Assembly: GCA_015065205.1 (NCBI GenBank)
Contig: SVQS01000124.1
Coordinates: forward strand, 1-5,741
DNA: 5,741 nucleotides
Reading direction: 5' to 3'
From: Oscillospiraceae bacterium
GTDB taxonomy: Bacteria; Bacillota; Clostridia; Oscillospirales; CAG-272
The translations under genes were made by a program, and so were the position numbers. This document shows, in pieces, positions 1 to 5,653 of the stretch (the stretch's first letter is position 1; every line of letters starts with the position of its first letter). Below the pieces are notes generated by a model. That model was given only the letters and a program-made list of their open reading frames with translations, searched no databases and was not told where the DNA came from.

Positions 1-4
1 GCAC

Positions 5-32
5 ATATCGATCGCCGCAGGCGAATATCGAT
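5..32. repeat. ATATCGAT direct repeat flanking a small GC hairpin
   Basis: The 8-mer ATATCGAT occurs at 5-12 and again at 25-32, a 20-base period. Between the copies is a short GC hairpin, CGCC (13-16), loop GCA, GGCG (20-23). Because ATCGAT is its own reverse complement, the two copies can also pair with each other (7-12 with 27-32, bulge 24-26) and lengthen the stem. The second copy runs directly into the larger hairpin at 32-59, so the arrangement looks modular: AT spacer, hairpin, AT spacer, hairpin. It may continue beyond the left edge. It could be a dispersed intergenic repeat or simply the 3' structure of the repressor transcript. Confidence 0.45.
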
Positions 33-59
33 AGCGGTCTGCCCCAAGGCAGACTGCTA
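32..59 (-). terminator. Hairpin immediately downstream of the PerR-like gene; weak terminator candidate
   Basis: Bases 32-43 pair with 48-59 around a CCAA loop (44-47), a 12-position stem with one non-Watson-Crick position (36/55). That position is G-U if transcribed rightward and A-C if transcribed leftward. The stem starts 4 bases after the stop codon of the minus-strand repressor gene, where a transcript end is expected. No run of T follows the stem on either strand, so it does not fit a classical Rho-independent terminator. It could instead stabilise the mRNA 3' end or belong to the repeat module at 5-32. Confidence 0.35.
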
Positions 60-63
60 AATC

Positions 64-438
64 TTATCTTCTGCGAGCACCGCTCTTGCACTCGGGGCAA
101 ACGTAATGAACCGTCAGCTCGTAATCGTCAATTTGTGTGCCGATTTCAGCCTCCAATGTTTCGGTCAGGGATTGGAGCTTGATATCAGAAATCTTGCCGC
201 ATTTGTCACAGAGCAGATGGTCGTGGGGCTCCATAATTTTGTCAAAACAGTCGGCAACGCCGTCGATATGTAAACGCTTGACAAGACCTGCCTCGTTCAT
301 TGCGTTGAGATTATTATAAATGGTCGCCATAGCGATGGACGGCATTTTCAGCTTTGCCAAAAAGAAAATTTCGTCAGCTGTCAAGTGGCGGTCGGATTGC
401 TTTAAAATATTGATGATAAGCTCTCTTTGTCTTGTCAT
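64..438 (-). CDS. perR: PerR-type Fur-family peroxide/metal-responsive repressor
   Basis: A 124-residue DNA-binding metalloregulator of the Fur family, closest to PerR. The N-terminal half is a winged helix (about residues 1-65, with the recognition-helix segment ATIYNNL at 38-44). The C-terminal half is the dimerisation domain. Two CxxC pairs (C77/C80, C114/C117) form the expected structural zinc site. Aligned by eye to Bacillus subtilis PerR, the regulatory ligands H37, D85, H91, H93 and D104 correspond to H18, D66, H72, H74 and D85, all present. The Asp at the last site favours PerR over Fur. In PerR, Fe(II) bound there promotes oxidation of the His ligands by peroxide and loss of DNA binding. 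The start at 438 is chosen because AGAGGAAAG precedes it. An in-frame ATG at 489 would add 17 residues but lies inside the promoter spacer, upstream of the predicted transcript. The gene is transcribed divergently from the operon at 635 and is probably autoregulated. Zur or another Fur-family role is less likely. Confidence 0.88.
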   Translation of the reverse strand: MTRQRELIINILKQSDRHLTADEIFFLAKLKMPSIAMATIYNNLNAMNEAGLVKRLHIDGVADCFDKIMEPHDHLLCDKCGKISDIKLQSLTETLEAEIGTQIDDYELTVHYVCPECKSGARRR

Positions 439-442
439 TTTT

Positions 443-451
443 CTTTCCTCT
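443..451 (-). promoter_or_regulatory. Ribosome binding site that decides the perR start
   Basis: Read on the minus strand, a purine stretch AAGAGGAAAG-type site lies just upstream of the ATG at 438, with GAGG at 450-447 and 8 bases of spacing. No comparable site can serve the upstream in-frame ATG at 489, which sits between the -35 and -10 boxes. The site therefore supports the 124-residue product. Confidence 0.7.
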
Positions 452-455
452 TTTC

Positions 456-476
456 GAATTAGAATAGTTCTAATTC
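456..476. promoter_or_regulatory. Per-box-like operator, perfect 9-3-9 palindrome
   Basis: Arm GAATTAGAA (456-464) and its exact reverse complement TTCTAATTC (468-476) flank TAG. The central 15 bases (459-473) match the Bacillus Per box consensus TTATAATNATTATAA at 11 of the 14 specified positions. The palindrome begins one base after the perR -10 box and covers the predicted transcription start (about 471), so a bound repressor would block the promoter. Seen: the symmetry and placement. Inferred: that the adjacent PerR-like protein binds it and represses its own gene. Confidence 0.75.
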
Positions 477-477
477 T

Positions 478-506
478 ATTATAATCCATTTTTTACCTTT
501 TGTCAA
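478..506 (-). promoter_or_regulatory. Sigma-A promoter of perR
   Basis: On the minus strand, TTGACA (506-501) and TATAAT (483-478) are both exact consensus and are separated by 17 bases. This predicts transcription starting near 471, inside the operator palindrome, with a leader of about 33 bases before the ATG at 438. Exact consensus boxes imply a strong basal promoter that would need repression, consistent with autoregulation. Confidence 0.85.
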
Positions 507-527
507 GAGTCTTTTGCCAAGTTTTTT

Positions 528-551
528 CAATTTTTTATGTATAAAAAATTG
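528..551. promoter_or_regulatory. 24-bp AT-rich perfect palindrome midway between divergent promoters
   Basis: CAATTTTTTAT (528-538) and its exact reverse complement ATAAAAAATTG (541-551) surround GT. Its centre (539.5) is nearly equidistant from the two -35 boxes, about 33 bases from 506 and about 32 from 572. It lies roughly 68 bases upstream of both predicted start sites. It could be a regulator binding site acting on both promoters, an UP-element-like or bent AT-rich stretch, or a hairpin. In RNA the stem would be AU-rich and fairly weak, and neither orientation follows a gene end, so a terminator is unlikely. The binding protein is unknown. Confidence 0.55.
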
Positions 552-571
552 CACTGTTTTGGGTTTGTTGC

Positions 572-600
572 TTGACTTTTATATGTTTTTATGTTACTAT
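572..600 (+). promoter_or_regulatory. Sigma-A promoter of the rightward operon (extended -10)
   Basis: TTGACT (572-577) is followed after exactly 17 bases by TACTAT (595-600), with TG at 592-593 giving an extended -10. The predicted transcription start is near 607, leaving a leader of about 28 bases before the ATG at 635. An alternative -10, TAGAAT (601-606), matches consensus better but has no -35 at usual spacing. The motif ATTAGAATAG (599-608) overlaps the -10 and start site. Confidence 0.7.
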
Positions 601-608
601 TAGAATAG
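599..608 (+). promoter_or_regulatory. Candidate operator half-site shared with the perR operator
   Basis: ATTAGAATAG here is identical to 458-467, the left half plus centre of the perR operator palindrome, and sits in the equivalent place, overlapping the -10/start region. The right half (609-617) is poorly conserved. The 15-base window 600-614 matches the Per box at only about 8 of 14 positions, with 6 of 7 in the left half. It may be a weaker PerR site coupling the operon to the repressor, or a chance match in AT-rich promoter DNA. Confidence 0.35.
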
Positions 609-621
609 ATAATTATGTGTC

Positions 622-626
622 GGAGG
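622..626 (+). promoter_or_regulatory. Ribosome binding site that decides the RNHCP start
   Basis: GGAGG lies 8 bases before the ATG at 635. The frame is open further upstream to a TTG at 572, but that codon is the -35 box itself and cannot be on the transcript. Confidence 0.8.
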
Positions 627-634
627 GACCGTTT

Positions 635-964
635 ATGGAACAGAAACGCTTTAGCAAAAATGATAGCGGCTTTATTTGCGCACATTGCGGCAAAGAGGTC
701 GAGCCCCTGGGCTTTACCTCGCGCAACCACTGCCCTTTTTGCCTCTGGTCCTTGCACGTAGACGTCAACCCCGGCGACCGCGCCAACACCTGCGGCGGTC
801 AAATGGAACCCATCAGAACCGAGCCCGACGCCCGAAAAGGATATGTTATTATTCATCGTTGCACCAAGTGCGGCGAGATTCACCGCAACCGTGCAGCACA
901 CGAGGCAAAGGTTCAGCCCGACAGCATCAAATTGCTCATCAAGCTGACCGCAGGAATTCAGTAA
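635..964 (+). CDS. RNHCP-domain zinc-ribbon protein of unknown function
   Basis: A 109-residue cytosolic protein with the RNHCP signature that names its family, at residues 30-34 within SRNHCPFCLWSLHVD. Three CxxC pairs are visible (C15/C18, C33/C36, C76/C79), plus C53 and several His, so one or two zinc-ribbon sites are likely. Other conserved-looking segments are GFICAHCG (12-19), NPGDRA (45-50), the motif CGG at 53-55 and IHRCTKCGEIHRNR (73-86). The length fits a single-domain family member. The molecular function is not established to my knowledge; nucleic-acid or protein binding is a guess from the zinc ribbons. It is the first gene of the rightward string, with its own promoter, and its stop is followed after 14 bases by the DJ-1-family gene, whose ribosome site abuts the stop codon. 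Placement beside a PerR-type gene would suit a thiol/zinc protein sensitive to oxidation, but this is inference. Confidence 0.85.
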   Translation: MEQKRFSKNDSGFICAHCGKEVEPLGFTSRNHCPFCLWSLHVDVNPGDRANTCGGQMEPIRTEPDARKGYVIIHRCTKCGEIHRNRAAHEAKVQPDSIKLLIKLTAGIQ

Positions 965-978
965 AAGGAGAGATTGTT

Positions 979-1527
979 ATGATTTATATGTTTTTAGCAA
1001 ACGGATTTGAAGAAGTAGAGGCACTGGCTCCTCTTGACCTTTTGCGCCGCGCAGGATGCGACGTCACCACCGTTGGCGTTGGTGGCGGCGATACCATTGT
1101 TGGCGCGCACGGTATAGCGGTCGGCGCGGATATTCCCGATACGATGTTCCGTGATTCCAAGCCCGAAATGATCATTCTCCCCGGCGGTATGCCCGGCACA
1201 CGTCACCTTGACGAGTCGCGCACCGTTGATGCGGCATTGCGTACCGCCATCAACTCGGGGGCTTACGTTGCCGCTATTTGCGCCGCCCCTATGGTGCTTG
1301 GCAAACGCGGATATTTAAAAGGCAAAGTAGCCGTCTGCTTCCCCGGTTTTGAAGAATACCTCGAGGGTGCCATTCTGCAACCCAAGGGAATAAACATCGC
1401 TGTTGACGGAAAGATCATCACCGCGGTAGGTATGGGTGTTGCTATTGACTTTGGTCTTGAGCTTGTTGAAGCCCTCAAAGGCAAGGACGTAGCAAATGCT
1501 CTGCGTTCTGCTATTCTTGCCGACTGA
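979..1527 (+). CDS. DJ-1/PfpI (ThiJ) family protein
   Basis: A 182-residue single-domain protein of the DJ-1/YajL branch of the class I glutamine-amidotransferase-like fold. Visible signatures are the N-terminal strand and GFEEVEAL (residues 9-16; E14 corresponds to the conserved Glu that hydrogen-bonds the cysteine in DJ-1), ILPGGMPG (66-73), the nucleophile elbow AAICAAP with C101 (98-104), CFPGFEE (120-126) and the C-terminal GMGVAIDFGLELVE (151-164). Family members are linked to oxidative-stress protection, glyoxal/methylglyoxal handling and disputed deglycation; the exact reaction here cannot be read from sequence. The Arg of the SRGPG motif in DJ-1/YajL is absent (TAVGMG instead). The start at 979 is supported by AAAGGAGAG with AGGAG at 966-970, 8 bases upstream. 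The frame is open back to 676, but that portion overlaps the RNHCP gene and has no family resemblance. The stop overlaps the next gene's ATG by one base (TGATG), indicating translational coupling. Confidence 0.9.
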   Translation: MIYMFLANGFEEVEALAPLDLLRRAGCDVTTVGVGGGDTIVGAHGIAVGADIPDTMFRDSKPEMIILPGGMPGTRHLDESRTVDAALRTAINSGAYVAAICAAPMVLGKRGYLKGKVAVCFPGFEEYLEGAILQPKGINIAVDGKIITAVGMGVAIDFGLELVEALKGKDVANALRSAILAD

Positions 1528-3146
1528 TGATGGATAAAATCACACTACGCGGTGTTCTTTTGCAAAAGCGTGCGGAATTTTCACGCGAAGAACGAAAAGA
1601 GCTCGACCGCGATATTGCCGTGGGGATTATAGACTCCCCGCTCTTCAAAAATGCATCTATGCTCCTCATCTACGCGCCACTTGAGAACGAAATCAACCTT
1701 CTCCCATTGGCACACGTAGCGCGAAAGCGTGGACTCCCCATCGCATTTCCACGTTGTGACAAGGAAACCAATACGATGCAATTTTATGTTCTGCCCGAAG
1801 GACAGAAGTTGTCTCCGGGTGCTTACGGAATTCCCGAGCCGCCCGAGGATGCGCCCGTATGCGTGCCCGACGAACGTGCGCTTTGCGTCGTTCCCGCACT
1901 CTCTTACGACCTCTCGGGCAACCGCATCGGCTACGGCAAAGGATATTACGACCGTTATCTTTCCACCTTTCCCGGTATAACGGTTGGCGCAACATATGCC
2001 CCAATGCTACTCAAAAGCGTGCCCACCGAGGCACACGACCTACCTGTGGACTGGCTCTTTACCGAGCGCGGTAAATACCATTGCTCCGAAACAGTGAAAA
2101 GCGAAAATCAACCCAAAGAAAAAGAAAAAGTAAGCGCTCCCCCAAAAAACGAATCCACCCCCACAAAAGGTTGGAAGCCGATATACGAACGACTGATGAA
2201 CGGCTCCCGTCGATTGGGCGGGGGCATAGACGGCGCTCTCAAGCCTCTGCACGCGCCGCTTCTTTTGGTGCTGTGCAACTTTGTACTCTTACTTCTCTCG
2301 CGCCTGATAGATGCACGGCTCCTTGACCGAAATAGCGAATTTGTAGGTATTATTCTAATACAGGTGCTCATTTTCATCATTCCCGCTATTCTTTATTGCA
2401 AGCTGCGAGGAGAAAGCTTTGCCGAGCGCATCCGCTTGCGCACACCGCGACTTTCACATATTCCGTTCTTGCTTTACCTCTTGGTAGTCATGATTGCGGG
2501 AAGCCTTTTGACCTCAATTTTGACGGGCGGAATCCGCTCGCTTGAAGGAAACTTTACCCTTTATGACACCTTTGTCGCTCGCACAGGAACCCCTGCCCAA
2601 ACGGCCTATGCAATTTTGGCGTATGCGCTTCTGCCTGCTGTTGGAGAGGAGCTGACCTATCGCTCTATCCTTTGCTCGGAGTACGAAAAGCGCGGCGTGG
2701 GTGTCTCCATCATAGCAAGTGCACTTCTTTTTGCAATGTTGCATTTCTCCTTTGCGCATTTTCTCACCTATTTTTTTTTGGGACTGCTGTTGGCAGCGGC
2801 GATGTATACAACACGCTCCTTCCTCGCTCCCATTCTATTACACATTTGCTATAACGTATTCTGCCTGTTTGGACAACCCTATCTGTCTGCATTCTACGTC
2901 AATGCGGGCAGCAACGAAATCTTTATCTTTTGCGTGGTGGTTCTGTTCTTGCTTTTTGCGGCTTTTGCTGCAGGAGAAGCACGAAAGATCTACCACCTAC
3001 ACGCAAAAAAGAATATTTCTTCCAATTACACAACAGCGCTTCCGATCAAGCAATTGCCCACCACACTTTTGGAAAGTATGCTCTCTCCCGTGGCGGCCGT
3101 TTGCCTTGTCGTTTGGCTGATCACGTCTATTGTAAACCTTACTTAA
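1527..3146 (+). CDS. Fusion: 5-formyltetrahydrofolate cyclo-ligase plus CPBP/CAAX-type intramembrane protease
   Basis: A 539-residue protein with two complete-looking parts. Residues 1-185 are 5-formyltetrahydrofolate cyclo-ligase (MTHFS), which uses ATP to convert 5-formyl-THF to 5,10-methenyl-THF. Visible are basic residues near the N-terminus (K4, R8, R15), YAPLENEIN (49-57, including E55), the PR segment at 75-76, SPGAYGIPEP (96-105) and the loop GYGKGYYDRYL (135-145). Stand-alone enzymes are about 180-200 residues, so this half is full length. Residues 187-217 are a Lys/Glu/Pro-rich linker. Residues about 243-539 are hydrophobic, with roughly 8-9 membrane segments and all CPBP (Abi/CAAX) motifs: EELTYR (374-379), FAMLH (402-406) and HICYN (439-443). 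E374/E375, H406 and H439 are the likely catalytic Glu and metal-ligand or catalytic His. A final membrane helix spans about 519-537. The cyclo-ligase is presumably tethered to the inner face. Translation starts at the ATG overlapping the previous stop (TGATG); a second ATG follows at 1530. No strong ribosome site is visible, which fits coupling. No frameshift is needed to join the halves. The substrate of the protease half is unknown. Confidence 0.85.
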   Translation: MMDKITLRGVLLQKRAEFSREERKELDRDIAVGIIDSPLFKNASMLLIYAPLENEINLLPLAHVARKRGLPIAFPRCDKETNTMQFYVLPEGQKLSPGAYGIPEPPEDAPVCVPDERALCVVPALSYDLSGNRIGYGKGYYDRYLSTFPGITVGATYAPMLLKSVPTEAHDLPVDWLFTERGKYHCSETVKSENQPKEKEKVSAPPKNESTPTKGWKPIYERLMNGSRRLGGGIDGALKPLHAPLLLVLCNFVLLLLSRLIDARLLDRNSEFVGIILIQVLIFIIPAILYCKLRGESFAERIRLRTPRLSHIPFLLYLLVVMIAGSLLTSILTGGIRSLEGNFTLYDTFVARTGTPAQTAYAILAYALLPAVGEELTYRSILCSEYEKRGVGVSIIASALLFAMLHFSFAHFLTYFFLGLLLAAAMYTTRSFLAPILLHICYNVFCLFGQPYLSAFYVNAGSNEIFIFCVVVLFLLFAAFAAGEARKIYHLHAKKNISSNYTTALPIKQLPTTLLESMLSPVAAVCLVVWLITSIVNLT

Positions 3147-3158
3147 GAAAGGGTCTTT

Positions 3159-5639
3159 ATGCAAACCTCTACCCAACAACGCTATCTGTCTGTCAAGCGC
3201 CGACTGTTTGACAAAGCCTTCCAGGAATTGAATGAGCGTCAGCGCGAGGCGGTGTTCACCGTTAACAATCCGCTACTGATCCTTGCAGGTGCAGGCAGCG
3301 GAAAAACCACCGTTCTTGTTCGCCGCATTGCCTTTATCATTCGCTACGGGAATGCCTATTTCAGTGATTATGTTCCTTACGGAACAGACGAAGCGCGCAT
3401 TGCCGAGCTTGAGCGCGCAATGATGCTTCAACCCGAAGCAATTCGCGAGCACATTCTGCCGCAATTTGCCAACAATACCTGCGAGCCCTACCGCGTGCTT
3501 GCTATCACCTTTACCAATAAGGCGGCTAACGAAATTAAGGAACGCCTCTCTCGAATGTTCCCCGATGAGGAACACACCGCCACCGACATTTGGGCAGGCA
3601 CCTTCCACTCTATCTGCGTGCGTATTCTGCGTCAGCACGGCGAGAGAATGGGCTACCGCCCCGGATTTACCATTTACGATGCAGACGACACCAAAAAGGC
3701 AATGCTTGCCGCTATGAAGCGGCTCAATATTGATGAAAAGCTCCTATCTGTCAAAACGGTCGTCAATGCCGTCAGCCACGCAAAGGACAAGCTCCTCTCG
3801 CCCGACGCGTTCGCCCTTGAGGCAGGTCAAGACTACCGACAAAAGCAGGTGGCGCGCGTGTATGAGGAATATCAGCGCTATCTGCGCGAATCCAACGCGC
3901 TCGACTTTGACGACATCATTATGCAGACCGTTCTGCTTTTGCGTCGCCATCCCGAAATCTGCGAGGCATATCAACGTCGTTTTCGCTACGTATGCGTGGA
4001 TGAATTTCAGGATACCAACGTGGCGCAAATGCAGCTGACGATTCTCTTAACCAATCCCGCAACGCGTAATTTGATGGTCGTAGGTGACGACGACCAAAGC
4101 ATTTACCGCTTCCGCGGAGCGACCATTGAGAATATCCTCGCCTTTGATAAGACCTTTCCCGATGCTAAAATCATCAAGCTCGAGCAGAATTATCGCTCGA
4201 CGGGTAACATTTTGGATGCGGCAAACGCTGTTATCTCCAACAACCGCGGACGCAAGGGCAAAACCCTTTGGACTTCCTCGGGGGCAGGCTCTAAAATACG
4301 ACTCAAGCTTTGCGACGACCAAAATATGGAAGCGCGCTATCTTGTTGACACCGTTTCTCGCGCGGTAGCCAAAAAAGAGGCAACCTATCGCGATTTTGCC
4401 ATTCTGTATCGCACAAACGCGCAATCCCAAAGCATTGAAAAAGCCTTTGCACGCGCGGCTGTTCCTTACCGCGTCCTTGGCGGCACACGCTTTACCGACC
4501 GCAAGGAAATTCGCGACGTTGTGGCATATCTCCAGCTCATCAGCAACCACGACGACAACACACGCCTTGCGCGTATCATCAACGAGCCGCGCCGCAAGAT
4601 TGGTGCCAAAACACTTGAAACGATTGCCTTAATTGCCGCCGAGCAGGAATGCAGTCAATTCTCGGTTATTGAGCGCGCCGACTCCTTTGTTGCACTCAAG
4701 AATAGCGCGACTACACTTTTAAACTTTGCCGCCATCATCAATGACCTCTCCCACCTTGCCCAAAGTACCCCCTTGGATGCTTTGTTTGACCTGGTGCTTG
4801 AAAAGACAGGCTACCGTCAAATGCTCGTAGCCGCAGGTCCCGAGGAAGCAGAACGCCTTGAAAACTTGGATGAATTCAAATCGGGAATTCTCGAATATAT
4901 GCAAGACAACGACGAGCCCTCACTCACCGGATTTTTGGAGGAGACCGCACTTGTGGCGGACGTTGACCGCTATGACGAGACTGCCGATGCCGTTGTGATG
5001 ATGACGGTACACAGTGCTAAAGGTTTGGAGTTTCCCGTGGTCTTTTTGCCGGGTATGGAAGAAGGACTCTTCCCCGGTATGCAGACGATCACCGAAGGAC
5101 AGACCGAGATGGAAGAAGAACGGCGTCTTGCTTACGTTGCTATTACACGTGCCAAAAAGGAGCTCTACATCCTGCACACACGCAACCGTCTCCTTTACGG
5201 ACAAACAATGTATAATCCTGTCTCTCGCTTCGTCAGTGAAATTCCCGAATCTCTTATCGAAAAGCTCGACGAAGGACAAGCAAACCATGTTCGTATCCAG
5301 CAAAACCGCTACGGTGAATATACTTACGGTCAATACGGTATGTACGACAACAATTACAACGCGCCCGTACAACAAAAACGCACTTACTACTCGGAAAGTG
5401 CAACACGTACGACGGCTTCTCCCTCTTTTGGCAAGACCGTAACGCCTGCACGTCCCACCGTAAGCAATACCACACGTGAGGTGTTCGCCCCCGGTGACCG
5501 TGTCAAGCATCTCAATTTTGGCGAAGGAGAAATCCTCTCTGTTAAATCAATGGGCGCAGATACGCTCTATGAAATTATGTTTGATACAGTTGGCACCAAA
5601 AAGCTAATGGCTACTTATGCTAAGTTGAAAAAACTTTGA
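3159..5639 (+). CDS. pcrA: PcrA/UvrD-type superfamily 1A 3'-5' DNA helicase
   Basis: An 826-residue ATP-dependent helicase of DNA repair and replication-conflict resolution, with all SF1A motifs. These are Q motif (LNERQREAV, 24-32), Walker A GAGSGKTT (44-51), Ia LAITFTNKAANEI (114-126), II DEFQDT (281-286), III GDDDQSIYRFRGA (309-321), IV QNYRST (343-348), V TVHSAKGLEF (616-625) and VI VAITRAK (660-666). The C-terminal fold (about 775-826, VFAPGDRVKH to the end) matches the PcrA tail, which binds RNA polymerase in Bacillus. A Tyr/Gln/Asn/Thr-rich low-complexity linker (about 705-773) joins it to the motor. Residues about 64-110 are an insert between motifs I and Ia, making that spacing about 63 residues against about 21 in Geobacillus PcrA as I recall it. 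Motif III has Phe where Bacillus PcrA has a DNA-stacking Trp. The first 20 residues are a basic extension. The start at 3159 is supported by AAAGGG (3148-3153), 5 bases away and 12 bases past the previous stop. UvrD is the alternative name; the C-terminal fold favours PcrA. Confidence 0.95.
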   Translation: MQTSTQQRYLSVKRRLFDKAFQELNERQREAVFTVNNPLLILAGAGSGKTTVLVRRIAFIIRYGNAYFSDYVPYGTDEARIAELERAMMLQPEAIREHILPQFANNTCEPYRVLAITFTNKAANEIKERLSRMFPDEEHTATDIWAGTFHSICVRILRQHGERMGYRPGFTIYDADDTKKAMLAAMKRLNIDEKLLSVKTVVNAVSHAKDKLLSPDAFALEAGQDYRQKQVARVYEEYQRYLRESNALDFDDIIMQTVLLLRRHPEICEAYQRRFRYVCVDEFQDTNVAQMQLTILLTNPATRNLMVVGDDDQSIYRFRGATIENILAFDKTFPDAKIIKLEQNYRSTGNILDAANAVISNNRGRKGKTLWTSSGAGSKIRLKLCDDQNMEARYLVDTVSRAVAKKEATYRDFAILYRTNAQSQSIEKAFARAAVPYRVLGGTRFTDRKEIRDVVAYLQLISNHDDNTRLARIINEPRRKIGAKTLETIALIAAEQECSQFSVIERADSFVALKNSATTLLNFAAIINDLSHLAQSTPLDALFDLVLEKTGYRQMLVAAGPEEAERLENLDEFKSGILEYMQDNDEPSLTGFLEETALVADVDRYDETADAVVMMTVHSAKGLEFPVVFLPGMEEGLFPGMQTITEGQTEMEEERRLAYVAITRAKKELYILHTRNRLLYGQTMYNPVSRFVSEIPESLIEKLDEGQANHVRIQQNRYGEYTYGQYGMYDNNYNAPVQQKRTYYSESATRTTASPSFGKTVTPARPTVSNTTREVFAPGDRVKHLNFGEGEILSVKSMGADTLYEIMFDTVGTKKLMATYAKLKKL

Positions 5640-5653
5640 TAAAAGGAATAACT

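Noticed and set aside
528..551. Palindrome as a Rho-independent terminator
   Set aside because: It is not downstream of any gene end, its stem is almost all A-T, and it lies between divergent promoters, so a terminator reading is not supported.
527..901. Minus-strand open frame of 124 residues across the divergent control region
   Set aside because: It runs antisense to the RNHCP gene and through both promoter elements and the central palindrome, with no recognisable domain.
676..978. 101-residue upstream extension of the DJ-1-family frame
   Set aside because: It overlaps the RNHCP coding sequence in another frame, reads as an Arg/Pro/His-rich shadow translation, and the true ATG at 979 has a strong ribosome site and starts at the family's normal N-terminus.
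2085..2180. The cyclo-ligase/protease junction as a frameshift or pseudogene scar
   Set aside because: The frame is continuous, the linker is a typical charged flexible sequence, and both halves keep complete motifs. An artefact cannot be fully excluded without reads, but nothing in the sequence indicates one.
4047..5510. Long open frames on the minus strand (4047-4550 and 4920-5510) opposite the helicase
   Set aside because: They lie entirely antisense to a helicase whose motifs are all intact, show no recognisable family features, and have no promoter or ribosome site that I can see. They are by-products of codon composition.
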